DNA from: Enterobacteriaceae bacterium
Lineage (GTDB): Bacteria; Pseudomonadota; Gammaproteobacteria; Enterobacterales; Enterobacteriaceae
Direction of reading: 5' to 3'
Length of the DNA: 64,000 nt
NCBI GenBank assembly: GCA_902363335.1
Contig: CABIZV010000003.1
Location: forward strand, 221,475 to 285,474
The position numbers and the translations under genes are program-made. Positions 16,374-25,509 of this stretch are shown here, piece by piece. The notes under the pieces are model-generated. The model was not told the DNA's origin. It did no database searches and saw only the letters and a program-made list of their open reading frames with translations. Numbering within the stretch: position 1 is the first letter of the stretch; each line of letters starts with the position of its first letter.

Positions 16374-17510
16374 ATGGATCTGTTGATTGTTTTGACCTAT
16401 GTCGCGCTGGCGTGGGCGGTATTTAAAATATTCCGCATTCCAGTTAATCAATGGACGTTAGCCACCGCCGCATTAGGCGGCATATTTTTAGTAAGCAGCC
16501 TTATTTTATTGATGAACTATAACCATCCTTATACTTATACCGCGCAAAAGGCGGTGATCTCTATTCCCATTACGCCGCAGGTAACGGGTGTGGTGAGTGA
16601 AGTGACGGATAAAAATAACCTGCTGATCCGCAAAGGCGAGGTGCTTTTTAAAATTGACCCGACACGCTACCAGGCCCGCGTTGACAGACTACAGGCCGAC
16701 TTAGTGACGGCGACTCACAGCATTCAGACGCTTAAAGGTCAGCTCTCGGAAGCGCAGGCCAATACCACTCGCGTATCTGCTGAACGTGACCGTTTATATA
16801 AAGATTATCAGCGCTATCTGAAAGGAAGCCAGGCGCGGGTGAACCCGTTCTCAGAAAGTGATATCGACAATGCTCGGCAAAATTATTTGGCGCAGGACGC
16901 GATGGTTAAAGCGTCTGTTGCCGAGCAGTCGCAGGTACAAAGTCAGTTAGACAGTATGGTCAACGGTGAACAGTCGCAGATTGTCAGCCTGCGAGCGCAG
17001 TTGGCGGAAGCAAGATATAACCTCGACCAGACTATTATCCGCGCGCCAAGTGACGGTTATGTCACTCAGGTACTGATCCGCCCAGGCACCTACGCAGCCG
17101 CCCTGCCGCTGCGTCCGGTCATGGTCTTTATCCCCGATCAAAAACGGCAAATTGTTGCCCAGTTTCGCCAAAACTCGCTGTTGCGCCTGGAAAAGGGAGA
17201 TGAGGCTGAAGTGGTTTTCAATGCTTTGCCGGGGCAGGTTTTTCGCGGCAAGCTGGCGAGCATTCTGCCGGTTGTGCCTGGGGGATCTTATCAAGCACAG
17301 GGCGCATTGCAGTCTTTAACGGTGATACCGGGAACTGATGGTGTGCTGGCGTTAATTGATTTGGAACCGAATGCCGATGTGGAGGCGTTACCGGATGGGA
17401 TTTATGCCCAGGTGGCGGTGTACTCAGACCATTTTACCCATGTTTCAGTGATGCGTAAGGTTTTACTGCGTATGACCAGTTGGATGCATTATCTCTACCT
17501 GGATCACTAG
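16374..17510 (+). CDS. yibH: HlyD-family membrane-fusion protein YibH
   Basis: A 378-residue protein, the same length as E. coli YibH. Two N-terminal membrane helices (about 3-20 and 28-48) precede a biotinyl-lipoyl-like half-motif (VTEVTDKNN...LIRKGEVLFKID), a coiled-coil hairpin (about 100-210), then the second lipoyl half and beta-barrel. This is the architecture of the EmrA/AaeA-type periplasmic adaptors. No outer-membrane channel or pump gene is adjacent; the only partner is YibI. Confidence 0.94.
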   Translation: MDLLIVLTYVALAWAVFKIFRIPVNQWTLATAALGGIFLVSSLILLMNYNHPYTYTAQKAVISIPITPQVTGVVSEVTDKNNLLIRKGEVLFKIDPTRYQARVDRLQADLVTATHSIQTLKGQLSEAQANTTRVSAERDRLYKDYQRYLKGSQARVNPFSESDIDNARQNYLAQDAMVKASVAEQSQVQSQLDSMVNGEQSQIVSLRAQLAEARYNLDQTIIRAPSDGYVTQVLIRPGTYAAALPLRPVMVFIPDQKRQIVAQFRQNSLLRLEKGDEAEVVFNALPGQVFRGKLASILPVVPGGSYQAQGALQSLTVIPGTDGVLALIDLEPNADVEALPDGIYAQVAVYSDHFTHVSVMRKVLLRMTSWMHYLYLDH

Positions 17511-17584
17511 GCCAGTAAAAACCTAAGGGCGAATACGGCGGCCTGAGCCATACTGATCTCTTTGTTGGCACAAAGGAGATAATG

Positions 17585-18193
17585 ATGAAACTGGTCGGCA
17601 GCTACACCAGCCCTTTTGTACGAAAAATATCGATCCTCTTACTGGAGAAGGGGCTCGCCTTTGAGTTTGTGAACGAGCAGCCCTATAACGCAGAAAATGG
17701 CGTCGCGCAGTTTAACCCCTTGGGCAAAGTGCCCGCGCTGGTGACCGACGACGGCGAATGCTGGTTTGACTCGCCGATTATCGCCCAATATATCGAACAG
17801 CTCGACGTTGCGCCGGATATGGTGCCACGCGACCCGCTGGCAGCGCTAAAGGTGCGCCAGCTTGAAGCATTGGCTGATGGCATAATGGACGCGGGACTGA
17901 CCTCCGTTCGTGAGCTGGCGCGTCCGGCCGCGCAGCAGTCCGAAGACGAAGTTTTACGTCAGCGGGAGAAAATCTCTCGCAGCCTGGATGCGCTTGAAGG
18001 CTACCTGGCGGACGGCACGCTGAAAGCCGATACCCTCAATCTTGCTACGATCGCCATTGCCTGCGCGATTGGCTACCTGAACTTCCGCCGCATTGCGCCG
18101 GGCTGGTGTGTTGACCGACCCAATCTGGTGAAACTGGTCGAAACGCTATTCCTGCGCGAAAGCTTTGCCCGTACCGAACCGCCAAAGGCTTGA
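17585..18193 (+). CDS. yibF: glutathione S-transferase family protein YibF
   Basis: A 202-residue GST with the N-terminal thioredoxin-fold segment MKLVGSYTSPFVRKISILL and a helical C-terminal domain. Two adjacent ATGs exist; the second (17585) lies 6 nt from AGGAG and matches the E. coli start. The SxxT/S-type N-terminus resembles beta/nu-like bacterial GSTs; E. coli YibF binds glutathione but its natural substrate is not settled. In E. coli K-12 the rhsA element separates yibF from yibH; here they are 74 nt apart. Confidence 0.94.
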   Translation: MKLVGSYTSPFVRKISILLLEKGLAFEFVNEQPYNAENGVAQFNPLGKVPALVTDDGECWFDSPIIAQYIEQLDVAPDMVPRDPLAALKVRQLEALADGIMDAGLTSVRELARPAAQQSEDEVLRQREKISRSLDALEGYLADGTLKADTLNLATIAIACAIGYLNFRRIAPGWCVDRPNLVKLVETLFLRESFARTEPPKA

Positions 18194-18289
18194 TTGAACG
18201 CTATAACACCTGGTTGCTCTGCGTTGTACAATCCCCCTATGACTCCCTCTCCCGTCGGGAGGGGTAACATTTAACCGTCAGGCCTACTC

Positions 18290-19681
18290 ATGACTACCGA
18301 AAACCGTTCGCTCTACAGCCAGCTTCCTGCAACCGATCGCCTGCTTCGCGATCGGGCATTTACCCGTTTACTCGATGCTCATGGCCACTCGCAGGTGGTG
18401 GAACAGCTCCGCCAGATGCAGGATGAAGCGCGTCTGAGCATCCGCGAACAGCAAACACTTCCTGCGTGGAGTGAAGACTGGGCGCGGGAGACGGAAAAAC
18501 GCCTGAACGTTGATGCGCAAAGCGCGCTGCGCCCGGTCATCAATCTCACCGGTACCGTGCTGCATACCAACCTGGGCCGTGCACAACAGGCGCAGTCGGC
18601 CATTGATGCCGTCACCCAGGCAATGCGCGATCCGGTAACGCTGGAATATGATTTAGACGGCGCGGGGCGCGGGCATCGCGACCGCGCTTTGGCCGATCTG
18701 CTGTGCCGGATTACTGGCGCGGAAGATGCCTGTATCGTCAATAACAACGCCGCAGCGGTGCTTTTGATGCTGGCGGCGACGTCGGCCGGTAAAGAGGTGG
18801 TGGTATCGCGCGGTGAGCTGGTGGAGATTGGCGGCGCGTTTCGTATTCCCGACGTGATGCGTCAGGCGGGCTGCGTACTGCATGAAGTGGGCACCACTAA
18901 CCGCACCCACGCCAAAGATTATCGTCAGGCGGTGAACGATAACACCGGTTTGCTGATGAAAGTGCACACCAGCAACTACAGCATTCAAGGCTTTACCAAA
19001 TCGGTTGATGAAGCTGAACTGGCGGAGATAGGTCGTGAGCTCGACGTGCCGGTGGTGGCGGATTTGGGTAGTGGTTCACTGATTGACCTTAGTCGCTACG
19101 GCTTGCCAAAAGAACCGATGCCGCAGGAGATGATTGCCGCAGGCGTAAGCCTTGTGAGCTTCTCCGGTGACAAACTGCTGGGCGGCCCGCAGGCCGGGAT
19201 CATCGTCGGCAAGAAAGCGCTGATTGCCGAGCTTCAAAGCCACCCGCTAAAACGTGCGTTACGGGCGGATAAAATGACGCTGGCGGCGCTCGAAGCGACG
19301 TTACGTCTGTATCTGCATCCTGAAAAACTGGCGCTTGAATTGCCGACGCTACGTTTATTAAGCCGACGCGCAGAAGAGATTCACCAGCAGGCGCTACGCC
19401 TGCGTGAACCGCTGGCTCAGCGCTACGGTGATGAATTCTCCGTGCAGGTCATGCCCTGTGCTTCACAAATTGGTAGCGGATCGCTGCCGTCAGAAAGTCT
19501 GCCAAGCACCGCGATTGCGTTGACGCCGCTCGACGGTCGTGGCAGCCAGCTTGAAACGCTGTCGAATCGCTGGCGTAGCCTGCCTATCCCGGTTATCGGG
19601 CGCATTTATGATGGTCGCCTGTGGCTGGATTTGCGCTGCCTTGAAGATGAACCTCGTTTTCTGGAGATGTTGTTGAAATGA
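18290..19681 (+). CDS. selA: L-seryl-tRNA(Sec) selenium transferase
   Basis: A 463-residue PLP-dependent homodecameric enzyme converting seryl-tRNA(Sec) to selenocysteyl-tRNA(Sec) with selenophosphate. The N-terminal helical domain (about 1-70) and the PLP-lysine motif SFSGDKLLGGPQAG near residue 295 are present. Length matches E. coli. Its stop overlaps the selB start (ATGA). The 97-nt leader contains GGTTGCTCTGC, reminiscent of a SECIS core; E. coli selAB carries a SECIS-like leader element. The pair indicates that the organism makes selenoproteins (formate dehydrogenases in relatives). Confidence 0.98.
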   Translation: MTTENRSLYSQLPATDRLLRDRAFTRLLDAHGHSQVVEQLRQMQDEARLSIREQQTLPAWSEDWARETEKRLNVDAQSALRPVINLTGTVLHTNLGRAQQAQSAIDAVTQAMRDPVTLEYDLDGAGRGHRDRALADLLCRITGAEDACIVNNNAAAVLLMLAATSAGKEVVVSRGELVEIGGAFRIPDVMRQAGCVLHEVGTTNRTHAKDYRQAVNDNTGLLMKVHTSNYSIQGFTKSVDEAELAEIGRELDVPVVADLGSGSLIDLSRYGLPKEPMPQEMIAAGVSLVSFSGDKLLGGPQAGIIVGKKALIAELQSHPLKRALRADKMTLAALEATLRLYLHPEKLALELPTLRLLSRRAEEIHQQALRLREPLAQRYGDEFSVQVMPCASQIGSGSLPSESLPSTAIALTPLDGRGSQLETLSNRWRSLPIPVIGRIYDGRLWLDLRCLEDEPRFLEMLLK

Positions 19682-21528
19682 TTATTGCCACCGCCGGGCA
19701 CGTTGACCACGGCAAAACCACTCTGTTGCAGGCCATTACCGGCATTAACGCCGACCGCCTGCCGGAAGAGAAATCCCGCGGCATGACCATCGACCTGGGC
19801 TACGCCTACTGGCCGCAGCCGGATGGTCGCGTGCTGGGCTTTATCGATGTGCCCGGTCACGAAAAGTTTCTCTCAAACATGCTGGCGGGCGTGGGCGGCA
19901 TCGATCATGCCCTGCTGGTGGTGGCGTGCGATGATGGCGTGATGGCGCAAACCCGCGAGCATCTGGCCATTCTGCAACTGACGAGGAACCCGACGCTGAC
20001 CGTGGCGCTGACCAAAACCGATCGCGTAGATACCGCGCGTATCGAGGAGGTTCGCCATGAAATCGCCGACGTTCTGCGTGAATATGGCTTTGAAGAGGCC
20101 ACGTTGTTTGAAACGGCAGCAACCGAGGGGCGCGGTATTGACGCGCTGCGTGACCATCTGCGCCAGCTTTCTGCTCGCGATCGTATGGAGCATCAGCGTT
20201 TCCGCCTGGCTGTTGATCGTGCTTTTACGGTCAAAGGTGCGGGTTTAGTGGTCACCGGCACGGCGCTGTCTGGCGATGTCCGCGTGGGCGACACGTTGTG
20301 GTTAACGGGCAAAAATACGCCGATGCGTGTGCGCGGTTTGCATGCGCAGAATCAACCGGTCGAACAGGCACACGGCGGGCAGCGAATTGCGCTGAACATT
20401 GTCGGGGCGGCCGAAAAAGACGATCTCAAGCGGGGCGACTGGCTGTTATCAGAAGCCCCGCCTGAACCTTCTGAGCGCGTGATTGTTGAGCTGCAAAGCC
20501 ACGCGCCGCTCGGCCAATGGCAGCCGCTACATATTCACCATGCGGCCAGCCATATCACCGGGCGCGTATCGCTTCTGGAAAACAATCTGGCAGAGCTGGT
20601 GCTTGATTCCCCGCTGTGGCTGGCGGATAACGACCGCCTGGTATTGCGTGATATCTCGGCTAAAGCGACGCTGGCGGGGGCGCGAGTCGTGACCCTCAAC
20701 TCACCAAGACGCGGCAAACGTAAAGCTGAATATCTGGCGTGGATTGCCACGCTGGCGCTGGCAAAAGAGGACGCTCAGGCGCTCGCGGTGCATCTCTCCC
20801 GCGATGCGGTCAAACTCGGTGAGTTTGGCTGGGCGCGTCAGTTGAGTCCTTCTGGATTACAGCAGCTGATTGCCAAACCTGGTTTTATCCTCGCGGGTGA
20901 TAGCCTGTTGGATGCGCCGCTGGCGGCACGCTGGCAGCGTAAATTGTTAGATGCGCTGGCGATTTATCATGAACAGCACAAAGATGAACCGGGCCCGGGG
21001 CGTGAGCGTCTACGCCGTATAGCGTTGCCGATGGAAGATGAGGCGCTGGTGCTGACGCTGATTGAGCAGATGCGTGAAAGCGGCACCATTGCCAGCCACC
21101 ACGGTTGGCTGCATCTGCCCGATCACAAAGCCGGGTTTACCGACGAGCAGCAGGCCATCTGGATGAAGGCCGCGCCGCTGTTTGGCGATGAACCGTGGTG
21201 GGTACGCGATATGGCGGCGCAGACCGGTACGGAAGAGAACACCATGCGCGGCATATTACGACTGGCAGCGCAGCAGGGGATGATCACGGCGATTGTCAAA
21301 GACCGTTATTATCGTAACGATCGCATTGTGGCATTTGCCAGTATGATTCGTGAACTCGACCTGGAAAAAGGCTCGACCTGCGCGGCTGATTTCCGTGATA
21401 AATTAAATGTTGGTCGTAAATTAGCCATTCAGATTCTGGAATATTTCAACCGCATTGGCTTTACGCGTCGTCGCGGAAATGATCATTTATTACGCGATGC
21501 GCTACTTTTTCCCGATAATAAAAATTAA
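19678..21528 (+). CDS. selB: selenocysteine-specific elongation factor SelB
   Basis: A 616-residue translation GTPase that delivers Sec-tRNA to UGA codons by binding SECIS hairpins. The GTPase motifs are GHVDHGKTTL (G1), DVPGHEKF (G3) and TKTD (G4) within residues 1-170. EF-Tu-like domains II and III follow, then four winged-helix domains (about 370-616), of which the last binds SECIS RNA. Length is close to E. coli SelB (614). It overlaps selA by 4 nt. Confidence 0.98.
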   Translation: MIIATAGHVDHGKTTLLQAITGINADRLPEEKSRGMTIDLGYAYWPQPDGRVLGFIDVPGHEKFLSNMLAGVGGIDHALLVVACDDGVMAQTREHLAILQLTRNPTLTVALTKTDRVDTARIEEVRHEIADVLREYGFEEATLFETAATEGRGIDALRDHLRQLSARDRMEHQRFRLAVDRAFTVKGAGLVVTGTALSGDVRVGDTLWLTGKNTPMRVRGLHAQNQPVEQAHGGQRIALNIVGAAEKDDLKRGDWLLSEAPPEPSERVIVELQSHAPLGQWQPLHIHHAASHITGRVSLLENNLAELVLDSPLWLADNDRLVLRDISAKATLAGARVVTLNSPRRGKRKAEYLAWIATLALAKEDAQALAVHLSRDAVKLGEFGWARQLSPSGLQQLIAKPGFILAGDSLLDAPLAARWQRKLLDALAIYHEQHKDEPGPGRERLRRIALPMEDEALVLTLIEQMRESGTIASHHGWLHLPDHKAGFTDEQQAIWMKAAPLFGDEPWWVRDMAAQTGTEENTMRGILRLAAQQGMITAIVKDRYYRNDRIVAFASMIRELDLEKGSTCAADFRDKLNVGRKLAIQILEYFNRIGFTRRRGNDHLLRDALLFPDNKN

Positions 21529-21529
21529 C

Positions 21530-21554
21530 AATTGATATGGAAAATATATCAATT
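21530..21554. other. AT-rich perfect inverted repeat after selB
   Basis: AATTGATAT, 7-nt spacer, ATATCAATT. It sits 2 nt after the selB stop and upstream of the likely terminator. It could be a regulator site for yiaY or an mRNA 3' hairpin; nothing in the sequence decides this. Confidence 0.35.
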
Positions 21555-21593
21555 TAAACACAAAAATATATTGATGAAGAATCAGCACGTTAG

Positions 21594-21622
21594 GAAGATC
21601 AACCTGACGTGCTTTTTATTTT
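21594..21622 (+). terminator. Rho-independent terminator after selAB
   Basis: AGCACGTTAGG / CCTGACGTGCT, 11-bp stem with one G-T pair, then TTTTTATTTT. Confidence 0.85.
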
Positions 21623-21711
21623 CCTGATGGGAAAAAATGCAATGCCGATCATATTTTCCCATGCTCTATTGCTCTACCCTCGTGGCCTGCTTATTAAATA
21701 AAGGAACTATC

Positions 21712-22863
21712 ATGGCTGCATCAACTTTTTTCATTCCATCAGTGAATGTCATCGGCAACGGCGCGTTAAATGACGCAATGAATACCATGAAGGATTACGG
21801 CTATCGTCGTGCCCTGATTGTCACCGATGCCGTTTTGAATAAGCTTGGGGTTGCTGGCGATATTCAAAAACGTCTCCAGGAATATGACATTCTGAGCGTG
21901 GTGTTTGATGGAACGCACCCGAATCCAACGACGGTTAACGTTGAGGAAGGGCTGGAGATGCTGCGTGCCAATGATTGTGACTGCGTGATTTCGCTGGGTG
22001 GCGGTTCACCGCACGACTGCGCGAAAGGGATTGCGCTGGTGGCCTCCAACGGCGGCGACATTCGTGACTACGAAGGCGTCGACCGTTCTGCTAAACCGCA
22101 GCTACCGATGATTGCCATTAACACCACGGCGGGTACGGCGTCTGAAATGACCCGTTTCTGCATCATCACTGACGTTGATCGCCATATCAAAATGGCTATC
22201 GTTGATAAGCATGTGACGCCAGTACTGTCGGTCAACGACTCTTCGCTGATGGAAGGAATGCCGAAAGGGCTGACCGCGGCGACCGGGATGGATGCGCTGA
22301 CCCACGCCATTGAAGCCTATGTTTCAACTGCTGCTACGCCGATTACCGACGCTTGTGCGCTGAAAGCGATCACCATGATTGTGCAAAATCTGCCGACGGC
22401 GGTAGAGAACGGTAGCAACAGTGAAGCGCGTGAAGCGATGGCCTACGCGCAGTTCCTGGCAGGGATGGCGTTCAACAACGCTTCTCTGGGCTACGTTCAT
22501 GCAATGGCGCACCAGTTGGGCGGTTTCTACGATCTGCCACACGGCGTATGCAACGCGGTTCTGCTGCCGCATGTGCAGGTGTTTAACAGCAAAGTGGCCG
22601 CTGCGCGTTTGCGTGACTGTGCTCAGGCGATGGGTATTGATGTAGGCGCGATGAGCAACGAGCAGGGCGCAGAAGCCTGCATCGACGCGATTCGTAAACT
22701 GGCGCGTCAGGTGAATATTCCTGCCGGCCTGCGTGACCTGAACGTGAAGGAAGAAGATTTCCCGGTTCTGGCAACTAATGCGCTGAAAGATGCCTGCGGC
22801 TTTACCAACCCAATTCAGGCAACGCACGACGAAATCATGGCGATTTTCCGCGCCGCGATGTAA
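21712..22863 (+). CDS. yiaY: iron-containing alcohol dehydrogenase YiaY
   Basis: A 383-residue group III iron-type alcohol dehydrogenase, equal in length to E. coli YiaY. The ATG at 21712 follows AAAGGA and gives MAASTFFIPSVNVIGNG; an upstream in-frame start at 21637 would add 25 unsupported residues. The NAD-binding GGGSPHDCAKGIA and the metal-ligand region YVHAMAHQLGGFYDLPHG are intact. Family members act on primary alcohols or 1,2-propanediol; the physiological substrate of YiaY is not established. In E. coli aldB follows; here it is absent. Confidence 0.94.
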   Translation: MAASTFFIPSVNVIGNGALNDAMNTMKDYGYRRALIVTDAVLNKLGVAGDIQKRLQEYDILSVVFDGTHPNPTTVNVEEGLEMLRANDCDCVISLGGGSPHDCAKGIALVASNGGDIRDYEGVDRSAKPQLPMIAINTTAGTASEMTRFCIITDVDRHIKMAIVDKHVTPVLSVNDSSLMEGMPKGLTAATGMDALTHAIEAYVSTAATPITDACALKAITMIVQNLPTAVENGSNSEAREAMAYAQFLAGMAFNNASLGYVHAMAHQLGGFYDLPHGVCNAVLLPHVQVFNSKVAAARLRDCAQAMGIDVGAMSNEQGAEACIDAIRKLARQVNIPAGLRDLNVKEEDFPVLATNALKDACGFTNPIQATHDEIMAIFRAAM

Positions 22864-22867
22864 TACC

Positions 22868-22977
22868 TGTGCCGCGCCGGTTTGGGGGAGCTTCCCGGAG
22901 TCGGCGTAAACGCCTCGTCCGGGCTACTCTATCCTGTAGCCCGGCCAAGCGAAACGCCGCCGGGAATCCCCGGCACC
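22868..22977. repeat. REP cluster (BIME) after yiaY
   Basis: Palindromic units CCCGGAGTCGGCG...CGCCTCGTCCGGG (22894-22923) and GCCCGGCCAAGCG...CGCCGCCGGG (about 22938-22963), enclosed by a wider GTGCCG/CGGCAC pair. It fills the space between two convergent genes. Confidence 0.75.
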
Positions 22978-23313
22978 TTATTTATCCTGCGAGTTTTGAT
23001 TGTCGTAAACGACACGTAATTCTAGCGAACGACATTGTCCGTATATCCACAGCCCAAGCCAGCTCAGGCAGCCCATAATGCCGGTTAAAACCAGTGCGAG
23101 CAGGGCGAAAAATAACGGGCTGATAATGAGCACGCCAAAGCCGTGCATCACCTCGCCGTTCCAGCGGACGGCAATAAGCGTAATACCAATTGCCCCTAAA
23201 ATACCGTTAAAAATACCCAATGGTACCAGTGAGCACATCAGGCCCAGCAGGTGGATTTTAAAAAGGCTGCCCGCGCTGATTTTTTTCAGCGAAACGGTCT
23301 GGAATTCGTCCAT
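22978..23313 (-). CDS. small membrane protein of unknown function
   Basis: An 111-residue reading frame, not recognised. It begins MDEFQTVSLKKISAGSLFKI and has two or three hydrophobic segments (about 18-50, 60-90), followed by a polar tail ending in NQNSQDK. The start at 23313 has no strong ribosome-binding site; in-frame codons continue upstream to 23442, but that extension reads like translated intergenic DNA. It is flanked on both sides by REP clusters and lies between yiaY and the GH127 locus, where E. coli has aldB. The membrane-protein-like composition supports a real gene, with moderate certainty. Confidence 0.6.
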   Translation of the reverse strand: MDEFQTVSLKKISAGSLFKIHLLGLMCSLVPLGIFNGILGAIGITLIAVRWNGEVMHGFGVLIISPLFFALLALVLTGIMGCLSWLGLWIYGQCRSLELRVVYDNQNSQDK

Positions 23314-23445
23314 GTTATTGTGCGCTATGTTGTTGGTATACGTGGAAACAACTATAGGGGAAACGATACTGAGGTGATAGCTAATCAAAGTTTGAGACCG
23401 GACAAAGCTCTCAATATTTGTAGGTACAGTGAGCACCACCAACAG

Positions 23446-23524
23446 GTAGGCCTGATAAGCGTAGCGCCATCAGGCATACTCGCACAAATTGCCGGATGGC
23501 GGCTTTCGCCTTATCCGGCCTACG
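23446..23524. repeat. REP pair (BIME) after the GH127 gene
   Basis: TAGGCCTGATAAGCG...CGCCATCAGGCA (23447-23476) and GCCGGATGGCGGC...GCCTTATCCGGC (23491-23520), two REP units in opposite orientation. They lie between the 3' end of the leftward GH127 gene and the start of the small membrane-protein gene. Confidence 0.85.
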
Positions 23525-23540
23525 TGATTATCTCGGAGGA

Positions 23541-25499
23541 TTACTCGCCCTCATTGACCCAAATCCGCATCTCGCCTTCACCACGGTTGGCCCAGCTAAA
23601 CCATGGAATAAAGGTGAGCGTCTGCGTCTGGCGCTGCGCTGGTGAGGTATCGTAATGCCAAAGTGGCTGTTGTTCCGGCTGGCTCGTCGAGTGCTTTATC
23701 CCCTGTGCCTGCAACAGAATTTTATGAGCGAAAATACCTTTGCCCTCTATCTGCATAAACTGCGCTCCTTCCGGTAGCCACAGATTATGCAATTCCTCGC
23801 CGTTATCGGCCTGCTCCAGACAGTACACCAGCGGCCCGCGCTGAATCGCGACTTTCCCGGCAACATGGCGCACCAGTGGATTACCGTAAACCCGGCGTAC
23901 CGGCATCGGCAGCGTTAGCGTTAAGGTATCGCCCTCAAGCCAGGTACGGGAGAGATGCAGATAACCTTTTTTCACCGTGCCCGCAACATCTCGACCGTTC
24001 AGGGCGACGTGCGGATCGGTGCACCAATCCGGCAGGCGTAGCGCCAGCGTGTGGTTAACGGGATCGGATGAATCAATCGCGATCTTGACCTGATCCTGCC
24101 ACGGGTAATTGCCGCTGATGCGCAAACGCAGCGTCTGTTCGCCCACCGGAACTTCAACGCTGTTGCCGATATAGAGATTGACGAACAATGCATCGTCGCG
24201 CGGCGTGTAGATGTAGTGACCAATAGAGGTCAGTACGCGCGCAATATTCGGCGGGCAGCAGGCGCAGCCGAACCAGCGCTGGCGTACAGGTTTGACATGA
24301 TCGTAGATATGGTTGAATTGCAGCGTTTTCGGATGCACTTCAAGCGGGTTCACGTAGAAGAAATGTTTGCCGTCCAGCGCCATGCCGCCGAGCACCGTGT
24401 TATACAACGCGCGCTCCATGACATCGGCATACTGGCTGTCGCCTTCCATCTCCAGCATCCGACGGGCAAACATCATCAGGCCAATTGAGGCGCAGCTTTC
24501 GGCGTAAACGGTGTCATTAGGCAGGTCGTAGTCGCTGCTAAACGCTTCGCCGCTGCTTTGTGAGCCGATACCACCGGTAATGTACAGTTGGCGCTGGGCC
24601 ATATTGTTCCATAAGCGCAGGCAGTCCTGGCGTTTGCTCTCGTCCTGACTTAAACGAGCGAGGTGCGCCACACCGGTCATCAGGTAGACAAAGCGGACGG
24701 CATGGCCGATGGCAGTCGGCTGTTCGGCAATGGGCTGATGCGCCTGGCTGTAGGGTTTGTCTTTCACCATCCACGCCGTGCCGTAAGTGTTCCAGTAGGA
24801 GGTTTTGCCGCGTTTTTCATATTCATGGTCGTAGAAGTGTGGTTGTTTACCGCGCTCTTCGACAAAGTAGTCCACCAGTGCCAGATAGCGTGGTTCCTGC
24901 GTCACTTCATACAGGCGCATCAGCGCCAGCTCAATCTCCGGGTGACCCGGGTAGCCATGAATTTGATGTTCAGCGGTGCCAAACACCCGATCGATGTGGT
25001 CTGCCAGACGGCAAACCACATCCAGTAGCTGTCGCTTGCCGGTGGCCTGGAAGAAAGCCACGCCCGCTTCAATCATGTGCCCTGCGCAATAAAGCTCGTG
25101 GCATTCGGCCAGATTGGTCCAGCGCTCCTGCGGTGCTTTTACCGTAAAATAGGTATTAAGATAGCCATCTTCGCATTGAGCGGCGGCGACTAGTGCGATT
25201 ACCTCGTCGGCGGTTTTCTCTAACCCGGCATCCGGCTTTTGGCACAGTGACCAGGCGACAGCCTCCAGCCATTTCGCCACGTCGCTATCCTGAAAGACCA
25301 TCCCGTAAAACTCACCGGTTTGCTGGCCTGCGGCAATACGAAAGTTTTCTATCGCATGGCTGGGCTCTGCGTCGTTGATACGGTCATTTAGCGCATCCCA
25401 TTGATAGGGGATCACCACATCACGAACCAGCTGTTGGTACTGGGCGAAGAACGGGTCGTTAACTTTTAACGTATGCAAATCGACTTCCATAACGGACAT
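23541..25499 (-). CDS. GH127 family glycosidase, probable non-reducing beta-L-arabinofuranosidase
   Basis: A 652-residue cytosolic glycoside hydrolase of the DUF1680/GH127 family; it lacks a signal peptide. The zinc-thiolate active site known from Bifidobacterium HypBA1 can be followed: Glu334 and Cys336 in YAESCASIG and Cys414-Cys415 in CACCPPN, one of which is the nucleophile. FYVNPLE near 381 is also conserved. The ATG at 25499 follows GAGGAG at 7 nt. It starts 10 nt after the transporter gene stop, so the two are co-transcribed; together they would import and hydrolyse beta-L-arabinofuranosides (hydroxyproline-linked oligosaccharides in HypBA1). The exact substrate is inference. Confidence 0.85.
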   Translation of the reverse strand: MSVMEVDLHTLKVNDPFFAQYQQLVRDVVIPYQWDALNDRINDAEPSHAIENFRIAAGQQTGEFYGMVFQDSDVAKWLEAVAWSLCQKPDAGLEKTADEVIALVAAAQCEDGYLNTYFTVKAPQERWTNLAECHELYCAGHMIEAGVAFFQATGKRQLLDVVCRLADHIDRVFGTAEHQIHGYPGHPEIELALMRLYEVTQEPRYLALVDYFVEERGKQPHFYDHEYEKRGKTSYWNTYGTAWMVKDKPYSQAHQPIAEQPTAIGHAVRFVYLMTGVAHLARLSQDESKRQDCLRLWNNMAQRQLYITGGIGSQSSGEAFSSDYDLPNDTVYAESCASIGLMMFARRMLEMEGDSQYADVMERALYNTVLGGMALDGKHFFYVNPLEVHPKTLQFNHIYDHVKPVRQRWFGCACCPPNIARVLTSIGHYIYTPRDDALFVNLYIGNSVEVPVGEQTLRLRISGNYPWQDQVKIAIDSSDPVNHTLALRLPDWCTDPHVALNGRDVAGTVKKGYLHLSRTWLEGDTLTLTLPMPVRRVYGNPLVRHVAGKVAIQRGPLVYCLEQADNGEELHNLWLPEGAQFMQIEGKGIFAHKILLQAQGIKHSTSQPEQQPLWHYDTSPAQRQTQTLTFIPWFSWANRGEGEMRIWVNEGE

Positions 25500-25509
25500 A
25501 ACAAACTCC

